Shown: one piece after another, positions 1-10,654 of the stretch | Layout: each line of letters begins with the position of its first letter | How positions within the stretch are numbered: the stretch's first letter is position 1 | Origin: Symbiodinium natans | Taxonomy: Eukaryota; Sar; Dinophyceae; Suessiales; Symbiodiniaceae | Assembly: GCA_905221605.1 (NCBI GenBank) | Contig: CAJNDS010002615.1 | Location: 1-64,000 of the forward strand | DNA length: 64,000 nt | Direction of reading: 5' to 3' | The notes under the pieces: model-generated | Databases searched by the model: none | The model's input: only the letters and a program-made list of their open reading frames with translations | Told to the model about the DNA's origin: nothing | Translations under genes and position numbers: made by a program

Positions 1-2935
1 TGAGATCAGCTCCGCACTCGGGTGTGCCGGCAGGCGCTTACAGAGGCCCTGACGGTGAACTCCGTGCTGGCAGAGCTTGAGCTGACCAATTGCGACATCG
101 GTGCGGACGGCGCGAAGGCCCGGCCTGCATGCCTTCGGCAATCGAACTCACAGCTGTCGGCTGCTACTCCAAGAGGCGCTCCAGCTTTTGCTCGGCCATT
201 CAATGGCCTGTTAGAAGAATCCGTGTTTTTGTTTGGCGGATTTCGTAGAGAAGATGGACGCCGGAGGGTTCCGTCCTCCAGAGTGACATCTATTGCGGTC
301 GTAGGATCGTAGAAGTCCTTGACACTAATTCCTTTCATTTTGTTTCCTTGTGTTCTGAAGATAGCGTGGAGATACGAGAGTGACGAGAGACCCTACTGCT
401 TGGGGGAAGGGTGGCGGTGGTAGGTGGAGTGGAATGGCAAAAATGGGTGCCAGTTAGAAGCAAATGGCATCGAAGGATCCCTGCCCTAGCATAGCCTATA
501 CGGCCTAGGGCTCTCAATGCCCGGGCCCACGAGAAAAGTGAGGCGGCCATTCACCATTCCCCTTTCTCGTTGCGGTGCTGGGGGTCTGCGGGTTTCGTGG
601 TGATTCGGGACGCTGGCGCCGGAAGCGTTTGAAACCTCCAAAGCCTGGTCACATGTGTAGGATCTTGACGGTGCCAACATCTGATCAAGGTTCGGCCCGC
701 GTGCCTCACAGCTGCTACTTCTCGCTTCACGTATCGCAGTCGCAGGCTATTACTCTCTCTAAGTCTCTAAGAAGCGCTGCAGCGTGTGTTCGGCCATTCA
801 GGCTGGCGCATCGCTCGTTGGGAGACACTGAGAGAAACATCTATGCAGTCCCAGGTCCCGGACACTCTTGTTGGGTTTAGGACGTGGAACGCTAGTCTGG
901 GTGTTGCAACTTAAGTCCTCAGGTGTTGTTGCTCAGACAACTCGAGGTCCTGAGTCGCGTCGCTTTGCTTTGGGTCCTGGGTTCCTTCTGCTGGGGCCTC
1001 CAAATCCGATCAGCCATCTGAGCGTTCAGGCTGTGTTTCGGCCGAAGCTGGGACGCACAGGGGCCTACACGGTGCGGAGCATCCACGCATGCAGTCGCGC
1101 GCTGCAGGCCTTTGCGGAGGCGCTCAAGAACAACCGCTCCCTGACCAAGCTCGACCTCAGCGAGAACCGTTTCGGCGTTGACGGAGTGCAGGCCCGGCAT
1201 TTCCGTGCGTAGGCGACTTCGACTCCAGGGACATCAGGCGTCAGGGGGGTATTGCAGGAGTAGGCTGCATTTCGCGGGCTCTGGGTTGTGTTATTCATGC
1301 TGGCAGGGTACACGTGAGTTCGTGGCATCATGAGTCATGAGAGCTTGTAAAGCTGTGACTTGAGGTGTTTATGTATTTCTTTGAGTTCTTGAGGTAGATC
1401 GTGAGATCAGCTCCGCACTCGGGTGTGCCGGCAGGCGCTTACAGAGGCCCTGACGGTGAACTCCGTGCTGGCAGAGCTTGAGCTGACCGATTGCGACATC
1501 GGTGCGGACGGCGCGAAGGCCCGGCCTGCATGCCTTCGGCAATCGAACTCACAGCTGTCGGCTGCTACTCCAAGAGGCGCTCCAGCTTTTGCTCGGCCAT
1601 TCAATGGCCTGTTAGAAGAATCCGTGTTTTTGTTTGGCGGATTTCGTAGAGAAGATGGACGCCGGAGGGTTCCGTCCTCCAGAGTGACATCTATTGCGGT
1701 CGTAGGATCGTAGAAGTCCTTGACGCTAATTCCTTTCATTTTGTTTCCTTGTGTTCTGAAGATAGCGTGGAGATACGAGAGTGACGAGAGACCCTACTGC
1801 TTGGGGGAAGGGTGGCGGGTGGGTGGAGTGAACTGGATTTCAAGTTTCTTGTGCTCTCCCCAGAATGGCGTCGAGGGTGGCCCCAGCATGCTCGCGCGCA
1901 AATGTGAGGCGGCCCATTCCCCTTTCTCATTGCTGTGATGGGGGGGGTTGGGGTCTCGTGGTTGTATTCAGGGCGCTGGTGCCGGATTGGAAAACTCCAG
2001 GCCTTCGCCTCGAGCCCGAAGCTTGGCCACAGCCTGTTTAGGAACGGTGCCAACGTGGGTCAAGGCCCAACCTGCATGCCTTCGGCAATCCCCAGTCGTG
2101 GGCAAATCGCCTCAATCACGGTCACCGCTGTAGTTTTGATAGATATTGAGGCACTGGCCATATTGGCCTGTTGCAAGAAACTGCGCCCATTAGCAGATCG
2201 CGCATGGGGAGAGACTGAGAGAAACAGTCCCTTTTCAGGTGCTGGGTTGAGTCGCTTTGGGTCCTTGCTTCCTTATGCTGGGGCCTCCAAATCCGATCAG
2301 CCATCTGAGCGTTCAGGCTGTGTTTCGGCCGAAGCTGGGACGCACAGGGGCCTACACGGTGCGGAGCATCCACGCATGCAGTCGCGCGCTGCAGGCTTTT
2401 GAGGAGGCGCTCAAGCACAACCGCTCCCTGACCAAGCTCGACCTTAGCGATAACCGTTTCGGCGTTGACCAGGCCCGGCATTTCCATGCGTAGGCGACTT
2501 CGACTCCAGGGACGTCAGGCGTCAGGGGGGTATTGCAGGAGTAGGCTGCATTTCGCGGGCTCTGAGTTTTGCTGTTCACGCTGGCAAGCTGCACGTGACT
2601 TCATGGCATCATGAACCATGTTCAGCGGGTCCAGTCCGAACTTGTATAGCGGTGACTTGAGTTGTTTACATACTTCTGAGTTTCCTTTGAGGAGCCACAG
2701 CGTACTGTTTAGGAACGGTGCCAAACAAGGGTCAAGGCCCGGCCCGCATGCCAATATATTGAGGCGCTGCAGCGTGCGTTGGGCCATAGAGGCCTGTTAC
2801 AAGACACCGCGCCGATTGGCGGATCGCGCATGGGGAGACACTGCGAGAAACATCTCTGTACAGTCCCAGATCCTTGGCACTCCTTTTGGCTTTAGGATGT
2901 GGAAGGCGAGTTTGGGTGGCCTGAGCTGGCGATAA
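1..2935 (+). repeat. tandem duplication of LRR exon-intron unit
   Basis: Bases 3-400 recur almost unchanged at 1404-1801 (offset 1401), and about 985-1310 recurs at about 2270-2600, so a unit carrying two LRR exons with their introns was duplicated. The middle of the two units has diverged and changed length. A further degraded piece at about 2700-2935 matches intron sequence of both units (the stretch around gtttaggaacggtgccaa at 2037 and 2707) but carries no clear LRR exon. Confidence 0.8.
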
Positions 2936-3509
2936 GGGATTGTGATTAAGCCTTGGGCGTGGTGCGCATGCATACAGCTGCGCAGTCTGTAGCCAGGGCT
3001 TCATAATGAGCGAAGCATGCAGGCTATGCAGAGAATCGAACGCGCCCTCGAGGAGAACCGCCAGGACCGGCTGGAAAAATCGCAGGTTTTAGATGCTTTG
3101 ACGGCTTTGAACCACGCAGTCGTTGTTGCATGTTGTCTGCTCCACGAACAGTACCTCTCACATCAGCATGGCCTGCAGTTGGCAGTTCCCTTAAACCTTG
3201 CCCACTGGCATGTGAACTCAGGACAAAGTCAAGGTCAGCATGCTCTCAGGAAGAGAGTTTTCCTTGAAGCTCGTACCAGACCTGACAGCTCACGATGTCA
3301 AGCTCCAGCTTGCCGCGGAAGTTGGCATTCCTGCTCGGTCTCTGAAGTTATTGCTGGGCGAGACGGAGCTCAACAGCACGATGACTCTCGAAGCTGCGGG
3401 CGTTCGCAAAGATTGCATTCTCCACCTGGTGGTCGAGCAGGGTGCCTCGCTCCTGTCGCATCTTGCTCCATCCAACCATCCACAGGCATCCAAGCACAGT
3501 ACCGCGTAA
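34..3509 (+). CDS. LRR (RI-type) gene with ubiquitin-like exon, 5' partial
   Basis: Seen: exons 34-117, 1108-1191, 1435-1518, 2395-2472, 3023-3085 and 3222-3509. The first four each encode one leucine-rich repeat of the ribonuclease-inhibitor/NLR type, e.g. RSLTKLDLSENRFG and NSVLAELELTNCDIG; the standard exon is 84 bp (28 residues), phase 0, after a cAG acceptor and before a GC donor (GCCCGG). The 2395 exon lacks two codons near its end. The 3023 exon is a degraded repeat with a GT donor. The last exon encodes a ubiquitin-like fold (KVSMLSGREFSLKLV, later LKLLLGETEL and CILHLVVEQ) and reads to a TAA at 3507-3509. Family knowledge: such LRRs are protein-binding scaffolds. The start lies outside the window. 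It may continue into the LRR exons at 4249-5483 if the ubiquitin-like exon is spliced before its stop. Splice limits are inferred by eye. Confidence 0.65.
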
Positions 3510-4248
3510 ATGAAGTCAAGCAACCCAATGCCCTTGTGATATCTCCTAAACCCTAACCCAAACCCCAAACCCTATACCCTAAATTCGGTACTACTTGCAG
3601 CCCCAGGTCAGAGCAGCGAACATGTAAACATCCTCGACGCTAGAGCGCGCTCAGTGAGCATTGTTGAAGGCAGCCTCCAGGACCCTGGGCCCAAGAACCA
3701 ACACATTGGCCCCAATCCCCAAACCACAAACCCGAGTAACCCCCAGTAAACAAAACTCCCTAAAGCCCTAACTGGGTTGTGCTTTGGGATACTTAATTTC
3801 CCTTCTTTCCTTATAAAGGGAACCTATTCATAAAGAAATGTTCAAAGAGTTCGAAGGCACAACTCAGCTACACTTCCCGTCATGGCAGGCGCATCAGATC
3901 TGCATCAAGGACTGCAGGTTCGAAGCGGCCAAAGCCAAGGCCTAGAGCAGAGGGCAGCGGCAAAGAAATGGCTCTTGGAAGCTTTCGGGTTTGGGGTTTC
4001 CCCCTAAACCCTACACTCCAAACCCTAAACCCTAAACCCTACACCCTACACCCCTAAATGCCGGGGTAGTTCGGGGTTTAAGGTTTGTAAGGGGTTGATG
4101 GGGCTTAGGGCTCATGCTCCTTCTCTCCTAGCCTCGCTCCTCAGCCACTTAGAGCGATAGTGCAGAGCTGCACTTTACGCCGTGTTGTAGCTTCGTTTCA
4201 CAGTGCACGGCTACCAGTGCTTTAAGTGAATCTCTGTGCTTGCTACAG
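3510..4248. other. spacer or intron with short CCCTAAA-type tracts
   Basis: Short telomere-like tracts at about 3545-3595 and 3990-4060 lie in otherwise unremarkable sequence. I see no coding exon here. It is either intergenic or an intron of a continuous LRR gene. Confidence 0.5.
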
Positions 4249-5483
4249 GAAGTCGCCGAAGAGCTGGCAGCAAACTCCACAGAGCTGACAAGCTTGGACT
4301 TCACTGACTGCGATCTAGAATACCAGGCCTACCATGCTTGGACTAACATCCGCAATGGCCTTCTCGCAAAGTGCCAGCACAGTTTAGCACAGTTTAGATA
4401 CCCTCACCCCTGGCATTCCAAGCCTTTAGATCATCGAATGAGCGTGCGATCCTGCAACACCGGTCGACCCATGGCGCCTTTCAGAAAGGTATCTCGTAGT
4501 CTAGAGCATCAACTACAATTGCGCGCGCGATCGCATCCACGATCCCATCCACGATCCCCGCCAAAATCAGCAACATCGCTGTCATGTTGCATGATCTGCA
4601 ATATGACCCTTGCCTAAATCACCACTGTGACCGCTGCCAAAATACATTCTGTGCTTGCCACCACCACAACCATGTGATGACGTGTCATTTGCGAAAGTAA
4701 ACCTCACAGCTGCTTTCTTTGGTCGCTGGACAGATCACGGCTTTCTTCGCGGTCTCAGATGGGCTGGCTGCGAATGATGTCGTCAGCCACATCAGTTTGA
4801 CCAGATGCAAGATTGGCAGCGGCGCATTGCAGGCCTGGCACGAGACTCACGGGCCTTTCTAGTCGTCTGTCGCCATGGTGCAGATCCTCGATAGTTGGAG
4901 CCGACTCGTGTATCTTGAAACAGTTTTAGGGAGAGTTTGTCACTCACCCCTTCCTCCACATTGAGCATCCTGCAGTGACCTTTCCTCGTCTCGTCACGGG
5001 CTTGTGGCCGCCGCAGATGCTGTCCGAAATGCTGAAGCAGAGCACATCCGTGAACACTGTGGACATGTGCGGCTGCAAGGTCGGTGTTGAGGGAGCGCAG
5101 GCCTGCCGAGCAGTTGGGGGGGGGGGGGGGGGGGCGAGGCTTGTTTTCGTCGCTGGACTGTCTGGCATTTGTGTCAGGCCCCAGGCAGTGTCATGCCTGC
5201 ATGGATTAGATGGTTCGATCTTTTGGCGAGCCGTGCATCATGTCGTGCATCCGGGCTGCTCCGCGAATCGCGGGCGGAAGTGCTACTCAGCGTATACGTG
5301 CTTGAGCATGTTGTTGGATGCATGGTGCGGGGTTGTTGCGCGGTGCATGCTGCTGTGCAGGTACTCCGGGAGATGCTCATGGCCAACTCCAGCATCATTG
5401 CGCTCAACATCCAGGATGAAGATGCAAGCAAGGAAACACAGGAGGCCTGGGCACCTGTGATTCATTCCCAGACCCGCCTCTAA
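4249..5483 (+). CDS. LRR (RI-type) gene, 3' terminal exons
   Basis: Four exons: 4249-4326, 4734-4832, 5017-5100 and 5361-5483. Each encodes one LRR (TELTSLDFTDCDLEYQ; DVVSHISLTRCKIGSGALQ; TSVNTVDMCGCKVGVEGAQ; SSIIALNIQDEDAS). The first three end CAG before a GC donor (GCCTAC, GCCTGG, GCCTGC); all acceptors are cAG and all introns phase 0. The last exon runs to TAA at 5481-5483, giving the C-terminus of the protein. The architecture matches the exons at 34-2472, so this is probably the 3' part of the same gene or a neighbouring paralogue. Several repeats have Cys near the concave-face positions (LTDCD, LTRCK, MCGCK). Function beyond a binding scaffold cannot be read. Confidence 0.65.
5116..5134 (+). 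repeat. poly-G run (19)
   Basis: Uninterrupted G tract in an LRR intron just after the exon ending at 5100. Confidence 0.9.
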
Positions 5484-6362
5484 ATCCTACAAGTGTGGCG
5501 CTTGCCACAGGCAGCTACAGGCATTCCCTTCACTGGGCTTCATGGCTGTTACGGCTCTTACCACCTCCTCCTGTCTCCTGCCCTACCTAAATCCCCAAAT
5601 CGTGCTGAAAATTACTAGCCAAATCCTCCCGAAGCCCCTGAACCTTGGAACGGCCCCCCATAACCTCCAGAAGGTCTTGGAAGACATTGAACGGCTTCTT
5701 CGCGAGCGCCAGGAGCTCCGCAAGGCCAGTCCAGGGCTTTTGGGCCTGTTGTCGTATCCTTGATTTGTGGAGGGTATCGGGGTTAAGCATGACGATAAAC
5801 ACCGAAATATCTATATACATCTATATCTATCTATATCTGATCTGTATTTCTTGATGTTGGGTTAGTTTTTAGGGTTGGAACAGAAAACAGCAGGAATGCA
5901 CTTTACTAGAGACTCAAAGAAAGGGACCCTATCTTAGATCAATCCCGCAAGTGGGGGGGAGGGGGTGCTGGGTAATTCAAGGGCATGCGACCGGGTCGTT
6001 AGATCCCCTAAACCCTACATGCCCTGAACCCCTAAACTCTCCAGTCATGACTCTCCAACCTGTCTGCTACCTAAACCCTAAACCCTGAACTCTGCATGAT
6101 AACAACGAAGAGCCAATACACGGAGATGTGTCCCCTCGAGCTGTAAACTCCCAATCCATCTAAACTACTGGTCCTTCGTAGGGAATGGGGAGACGAGGTC
6201 CCCTTTTTTTACTCCCTGCAAGGGCAGGCGACCTAATTTCCTCATTCCCGCTAAGAACCAGTAGGAACATCCCAGGCGTGAAATACACCTGCGTTCACCT
6301 GCCCAAGACCCGAAAACCCATCTTTTTGTAAAGTCGCGAGTCCCCCTTCTCAAAGCCCTCAG
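5484..6362. other. spacer after the LRR gene
   Basis: Mostly unassigned. Around 5672-5750 there is an open, helical-looking stretch (KVLEDIERLLRERQELRKA) after a cAG, which could be an exon but matches nothing I know. A short TATA/CTATAT tract lies at 5808-5840 and CCCTAAA fragments at 6007-6085. Confidence 0.4.
6168..6261. mobile_element. TIR/MITE-like element, family 2 copy A
   Basis: Imperfect terminal inverted repeats: CTGGTCCTTCGTAGGGAATG at the left, and ATTCCCGCTAAGAACCAG at the right. Flanked by TA on both sides, a possible TA target duplication. Related copies are at 19266-19365 and 33842-33944. No coding capacity. Confidence 0.6.
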
Positions 6363-6611
6363 TGGGACCAAACCCCCAAACCCCAAGCCCTAAGCCCTAA
6401 GCCCTAAGCCCTAAGCCCTAAGCCCTAAGCCCTAAGCCCTAAGCCCTAAGCCCTAAGCCCTAAGCCCTAAGCCCAAACCCCAAACCCCAAACCCCAAACC
6501 CCAAACCCCAAACCCCAAACCCCAAACCCCAAACCCCAAACCCCAAACCCCAAACCGCAAACCCCAAACCCCAAACCCCAAACCCCAAACCCCAAACCCT
6601 AAACCCTAAAC
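6363..6611 (+). repeat. C-rich telomere-like array with homogenised variants
   Basis: About a dozen CCCTAAG units (6386-6472) followed by about 17 CCCCAAA units (6473-6598), ending in CCCTAAACAG, whose AG is the acceptor of the exon at 6614. The variant blocks are nearly pure, so they spread locally after mutation. Confidence 0.85.
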
Positions 6612-6613
6612 AG

Positions 6614-7071
6614 GACCGGGAAGCCTTCAGCCAGGACCGGTGTTGGTACTACAAAGATCCCACGGGCAAGACCCAGGTGGGGCGCGGCAGACCCGGGAAT
6701 GACTTTAGGGGTTTAGGGGTTTTGGGTTTTCGGGTTTAGGGGTTTAGGGGTTTAGAGTTTGGGGGTTCAGGGTTTAGGGTTTAGACTTGTGGGGCTTACG
6801 GCGGATGAAGGGGTCGAGGGTTGAGGCTTAGGATTCGAACTTTCTAGGGTTCTAGGGTTCTATAAGATTTTCGAGTCTTCTGGGGTTCTAGAGGTTTTAG
6901 AGGGTTTGTAGGGTTTCGAGCGCGAGAGGGCCAACAAAAGCTCGCAGTAAACCTCAAACCCTGAACCCTGAACCCTAAACCCTAAACCCTAAACCCTACA
7001 GTCCCTACAGTCGCCCCAACCACGCAGGGACCTTTCCAGACCTTGCAGATGGAGTACTGGGCCCAGGCTTG
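6614..7071 (+). CDS. GYF-domain protein, internal exons
   Basis: Two exons together spell the start of a GYF domain, which binds proline-rich peptides. Exon 6614-6676 encodes 21 residues ending RCWYYKDPTGKTQ, before a GT donor (GTGGGG). Exon 7028 to about 7071 encodes GPFQTLQMEYWAQA. Joined, this follows the family pattern W-x-Y-x-D-P-x-G-x-x-Q-G-P-F...W. The first exon is preceded by the CCCTAAA-type array at 6363-6611 and followed by TTTAGGG-type repeats (6704-6790). The second is preceded by CCCTAAA repeats (6955-6999) and followed by G-rich repeats (7085-7335). The second donor is uncertain: GC at 7067 or GA at 7072. Ends of the gene are not identified; an exon at 9844 may continue it. 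The domain call is strong for so short a match, but no other domain is visible. Confidence 0.6.
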
Positions 7072-7084
7072 GACCTGAGTCAGG

Positions 7085-7335
7085 GGGTGTAGGGTTTAGC
7101 GAAAAGGGTTTTGGGTTTTGGTTTTTGGGTTTATTGGGTTATAGTGTTTATAGGGTGAATAGGATTTTAGGGTTTTTATAGGGTTTATATTTTTTCAATA
7201 GTGTTTCCAGGGTCTTTTCTAGGTTGTTAGGGCTTTACGGTTTATAGGGCTTTTACCGGTTTATAGGGTTTATAGGGTTAGGGTTTATAGGGTTAGGGTT
7301 TATAGGGTTTAGAGGGTTTACAGGGTTTCGGCTTC
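7085..7335 (-). repeat. degenerate G-rich telomere-like tract
   Basis: TTTAGGG/TTATAGGG variants following the second GYF exon; several units carry an A insertion (TTTATAGGG). Confidence 0.75.
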
Positions 7336-7707
7336 AGGAATAAAAAATGAAGCATGACGATAACCAATATAGCTGCACATCTTAGGTTTCGATATGGGGG
7401 AGTATAGGGGAAGCCTTCCGTCAGTTTTGACAGCTGAGCCGCTCGGTCTGACCTTTATTTGCCTGCCTGCATGTCTGTCTTGTGTCTGTAGAAATGTAAG
7501 TCATGTTGTTTTGCATTATATGTATGTGCACATATATATATATGCTACCTATTCAGAATGACATCGGCGCATATATGAATTCACACACGTCATATTGGTA
7601 TCTATGTGTGGTATTTATGCACCTTCTTCTCTGTTCATGTACGTATGAAACATGTTCGCAGATGTGCCCTGCAGCTCAGCTTTTGAAAAGTCGCGCTGCT
7701 GGGGCCT

Positions 7708-7845
7708 ACTTGGAGGTTCAGGGTACTTATAACCCAGTTGTAAGTGCAGTGATAGCCACTTATAAGCCCCTTAAATACCCTAGGGTTACAAATGAGTTAG
7801 AAATACAGTTGCAATTGGGTTACTAAGTACCATGAACATCCAAGT
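7708..7845. mobile_element. palindromic TIR element, family 1 copy 1
   Basis: 138 bp. Left end ACTTGGAGGTTCAGGGTACT and right end AGTACCATGAACATCCAAGT are inverted copies, with internal repeats of TTATAACCCA/TTATAAGCCCCT. Similar elements are at 28902-29114 and 62685-62826, a left end at 63938 and a right-end fragment near 18060. Flanks GGGCC-T and A-GGGCC could be a 5-bp duplication. No coding capacity; likely a MITE or introner-like element. Confidence 0.75.
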
Positions 7846-7849
7846 AGGG

Positions 7850-8900
7850 CCTACAGTGCGTGAAAGGTTGTATTGGAACTGTGGACTGCCTAGGCCGCAC
7901 AGAAACGGCCTTTTCTTCATGTGGTTTAGGGTTTAGGGTTCAGCGATGAGGGTTTGGGGTCCAAGGAAGGGTATGTCTAGATTATGGGCCCTGTGTGCTT
8001 CAAAGGAGACCCCTAAGGTTGCACCCTCTTTAGTGTGGGGGGGCCCCCCCCCCCTCCCCCCTGAACAGTCGCGGCTGGATTTTGCCCTCTATAATGGCCC
8101 ATATGATTTTAATAGGGAGGAGTTTAGATCGATTTAAAAGGGATCCATATGAATTTAAAAGGGATGAGCTTATATGAATTTAAAAGGGAGCCGCGCGAAT
8201 CGAAAAGGGGTCCGGGATGAGTTTATATGAATTCAAAAGGGATCCAGAGGCTTTTTCCAAATTCGGAGCCTCCAGGCCGGGGCCTGGACATTAAAGCGGG
8301 TCCCGAATCAGTCCCATTATTGCGGGTCGGAGGGGGCCCCTGGACCACCCTCTTGTCGGATTGAACGAAACCATTTTTTTAAATGGTTTCTTAAAGGGAA
8401 TTAATGGTTTCGGGCCGGTCGGAATGGATGAGGTCGGCCTTTAAAATCACAAGGTCCGGCTTTAAAATCATATGGCCCGGCTTTAAGCCGGAGCCTCCGG
8501 GCCGAAACAAGCCCCAAACCCTTAAAACAAATTCCGGATTTCGGGGGCGGTTTGTCTTTATAGCGGGAGTCCCAAACAGTCAGCATGTCCTGAATAATTT
8601 GGCCAAATTGTCTTTATAGCGGAGGCCGATACTAAACCGGGTGCAACATTACTGCAGGCCTGGCCTGGCACACTGCCGGCCTAAGCGTCTGTCTAGTACA
8701 TCTGTAAAACAAACCATTTGCCATTTCTTTGCTAGTGTAGGCCCTGATTCCCTGTTTTGTGGGGTTTAGGTTCCCCTATCAGACCCCGTAAACCAAACAA
8801 GGGTACCCTTCTTATTCCTGGGTTACTCCTGGACTTACTACTGTTTCTGTGCCTGACTATGAGCACACATTGTCACTGAGGCTGGATACTTCACGCCGGA
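7850..8900. other. unassigned sequence with AAAGGG-type degenerate repeats
   Basis: Between about 8090 and 8260 a motif like ATGAATTTAAAAGGGAT recurs four or five times at irregular spacing; a related TTTAAAATCA motif recurs at 8440-8480. A C/G-run cluster is at 8038-8060. I see no gene. Confidence 0.5.
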
Positions 8901-8959
8901 CCTGCCTATCAGGCCGGCAGCCGAGTTTGTTTTTTGTCTTCTCGGTTGGGAGGGAAGGG

Positions 8960-9085
8960 GGTAGGGGTTAGGGTTGGGGTTTGGGGTTGGAGGTTTAGGG
9001 TTTTGGGGTTTTGGGGTTTTGGGGTTTTGGGGTTCTGGGGTTCTGGGGTTGTGGGGTTCTGGGGTTCTGGAGTGTTGGGGTTTTG
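8960..9085 (-). repeat. G-rich array, TTTTGGGG/TTCTGGGG variants
   Basis: Octamer-like variants (GGGGTTTT, GGGGTTCT) replace the heptamer. The apparent ORFs here on both strands are translations of the repeat. Confidence 0.8.
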
Positions 9086-9458
9086 GAAGCCGCGTCGTTG
9101 CAAAGAGGAAGTGAACTCAGCTGCGCTGCGCGACTGCCTCTGTATGCGTCATTCGGAAAAGCAGACATGCTTGAGGATCTTCGTAGCTGAATGAGTACAC
9201 TTTACACTTTTTCGGCTACTATGATCCCCTATAGAAATGAAAGTGTACACTTTTTTGGGGCTTATGAACTCAGCAACGAAAGGATAGTGCGGTTGTGTGC
9301 CTTGAGCTTCGTTCTCCAGACTTCCGAACCCCGTCGCCCCCTTAAGGAGGAACCCGGGGGAATGAAGTAAAGGATCTGTATGGCACCAGAAATTACACCT
9401 CTTGCTAAGCGCCCCTCTGAACCGAGATCCCTAAACACTCGCCATGAACAATGCTAGG

Positions 9459-9495
9459 GTTTAGGGTTTAGGGTTTAGGGTTTAGGGTTTAGGGT

Positions 9496-9562
<67 letters not shown>

Positions 9563-9640
9563 GGTTTGGGGTTTGGGGTTTGGGGTTTGGGGTTTGGGGT
9601 TTAGAATGTAGGGTTTAGGGTTGAGGGTTTAAATTCACAA
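9459..9640 (-). repeat. G-rich telomere-like array in three variant blocks
   Basis: Successive blocks of TTTAGGG (about 5), TTGAGGG (about 10) and TTTGGGG (about 5), then mixed units. A 12-base G run follows near 9697. Confidence 0.9.
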
Positions 9641-9843
9641 TGCTATAGATTTGTAGGGTTCAGGGCTTCGGATCTTTTCTGTAGCTTGGAGCTTGGGGGG
9701 GGGGGGGGTCACATTGATCGTGACTAGCGCCCTGAGACCTACATCCTAAACAAGTCGGCATGGAAAAGATGCAGTAGCGAGTCATGTCTACTGGCCTTCA
9801 ACTCTAAAACCTAAACCCTAAACCTTACAATCCCATAGTCGAG

Positions 9844-9910
9844 GTTCCGCAACAGCGATTTTCAGTCCCTGGAGATCTGGTATCCGCCACCGACGGACGC
9901 TGATCTACAT
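9844..9910 (+). other. candidate exon, possibly GYF gene
   Basis: After a gAG acceptor the frame reads FRNSDFQSLEIWYPPPTDAD with no stop. CCCTAAA units lie 5' (9797-9830) and G-rich repeats 3' (from 9945). Placement after the GYF exon at 7028 fits the position of the GYF C-terminal part, but similarity is weak. Confidence 0.3.
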
Positions 9911-10596
9911 GTTGAATTCCTGTAGCCCTATAAACCTACTGTGGGTTTCGGGTTTGGGGGTTGGGGTGTAGGCTTTAGAAGGAGTTCCTAAGGCTGCAGG
10001 TTTTGGCTTCAGATTGTTTTTTCTCACTAAGGACTGACGATGCATCTTGATGGTGTGTGGGGGTCACAGTAGCTACAGACTGCAGTGCGGGGTTTATGGT
10101 TTAGTGGTTTAAGGCAGGTAGGGTTTAGGCCAGGGTTTAGGGTTGAGGGCTTCGGGAGGCTGGTGTCTTTTCTGCGTGTAGGGTGGTGTTGTTTAGGGTC
10201 TACGTTAGGGTTAGGGTTAGGGCGGTTTGATAGGACTCTACGTCACTCTATGTTTACAGCTGGGTTTAGGGGGGTGATTAGGGTTGTAAGACTGGCAGTC
10301 CCAAAGCCCTAAACCTCCTAACCCTTAAACCCTCAAACCCTCGCCCCTACCCTGAAACCCTTGCTTCACATAAGTTTTTATTTTCATTTTGTGTATTATG
10401 TTTTGGGGGGGTTGGGGGGGGGGACGGGGGAAACCAGAAGCCCACCCCCAAAATGATAGCACCCTCTTGGCACTTATAAGGCTCAATGAGGCGCTATTGA
10501 ACACGAGTTTTGCTTGTGAACCTGAACCTTAAACCCTAAGCCCTAAACCCTAAGCCCTGACACCTTTCTGCTGCGGAACTTTCACCCCTCGCCTAG

Positions 10597-10651
10597 GAGG
10601 CCTTCTCCACACTCCCGGTCATGGCTGGGGGAACCAAGGAGTCCGGCTTCG
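10597..10651 (+). other. candidate exon between telomere-like arrays
   Basis: After ctAG the frame reads EAFSTLPVMAGGTKESGF and ends at a possible GT donor. CCCTAAA units are 5' (10528-10560) and TTTAGGGG units 3' (from 10660). No family recognised. Confidence 0.3.
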
Positions 10652-10654
10652 GTC

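Noticed and set aside
6363-6611. Regular repeats resembling a CRISPR array
   Set aside because: There are no spacers: units are contiguous heptamers, and the genome is eukaryotic.
7702-7851. GGGCC 5-bp target duplication for family 1
   Set aside because: It fits copy 1 only; the other copies show no duplication at matching ends, so it is not established for the family.
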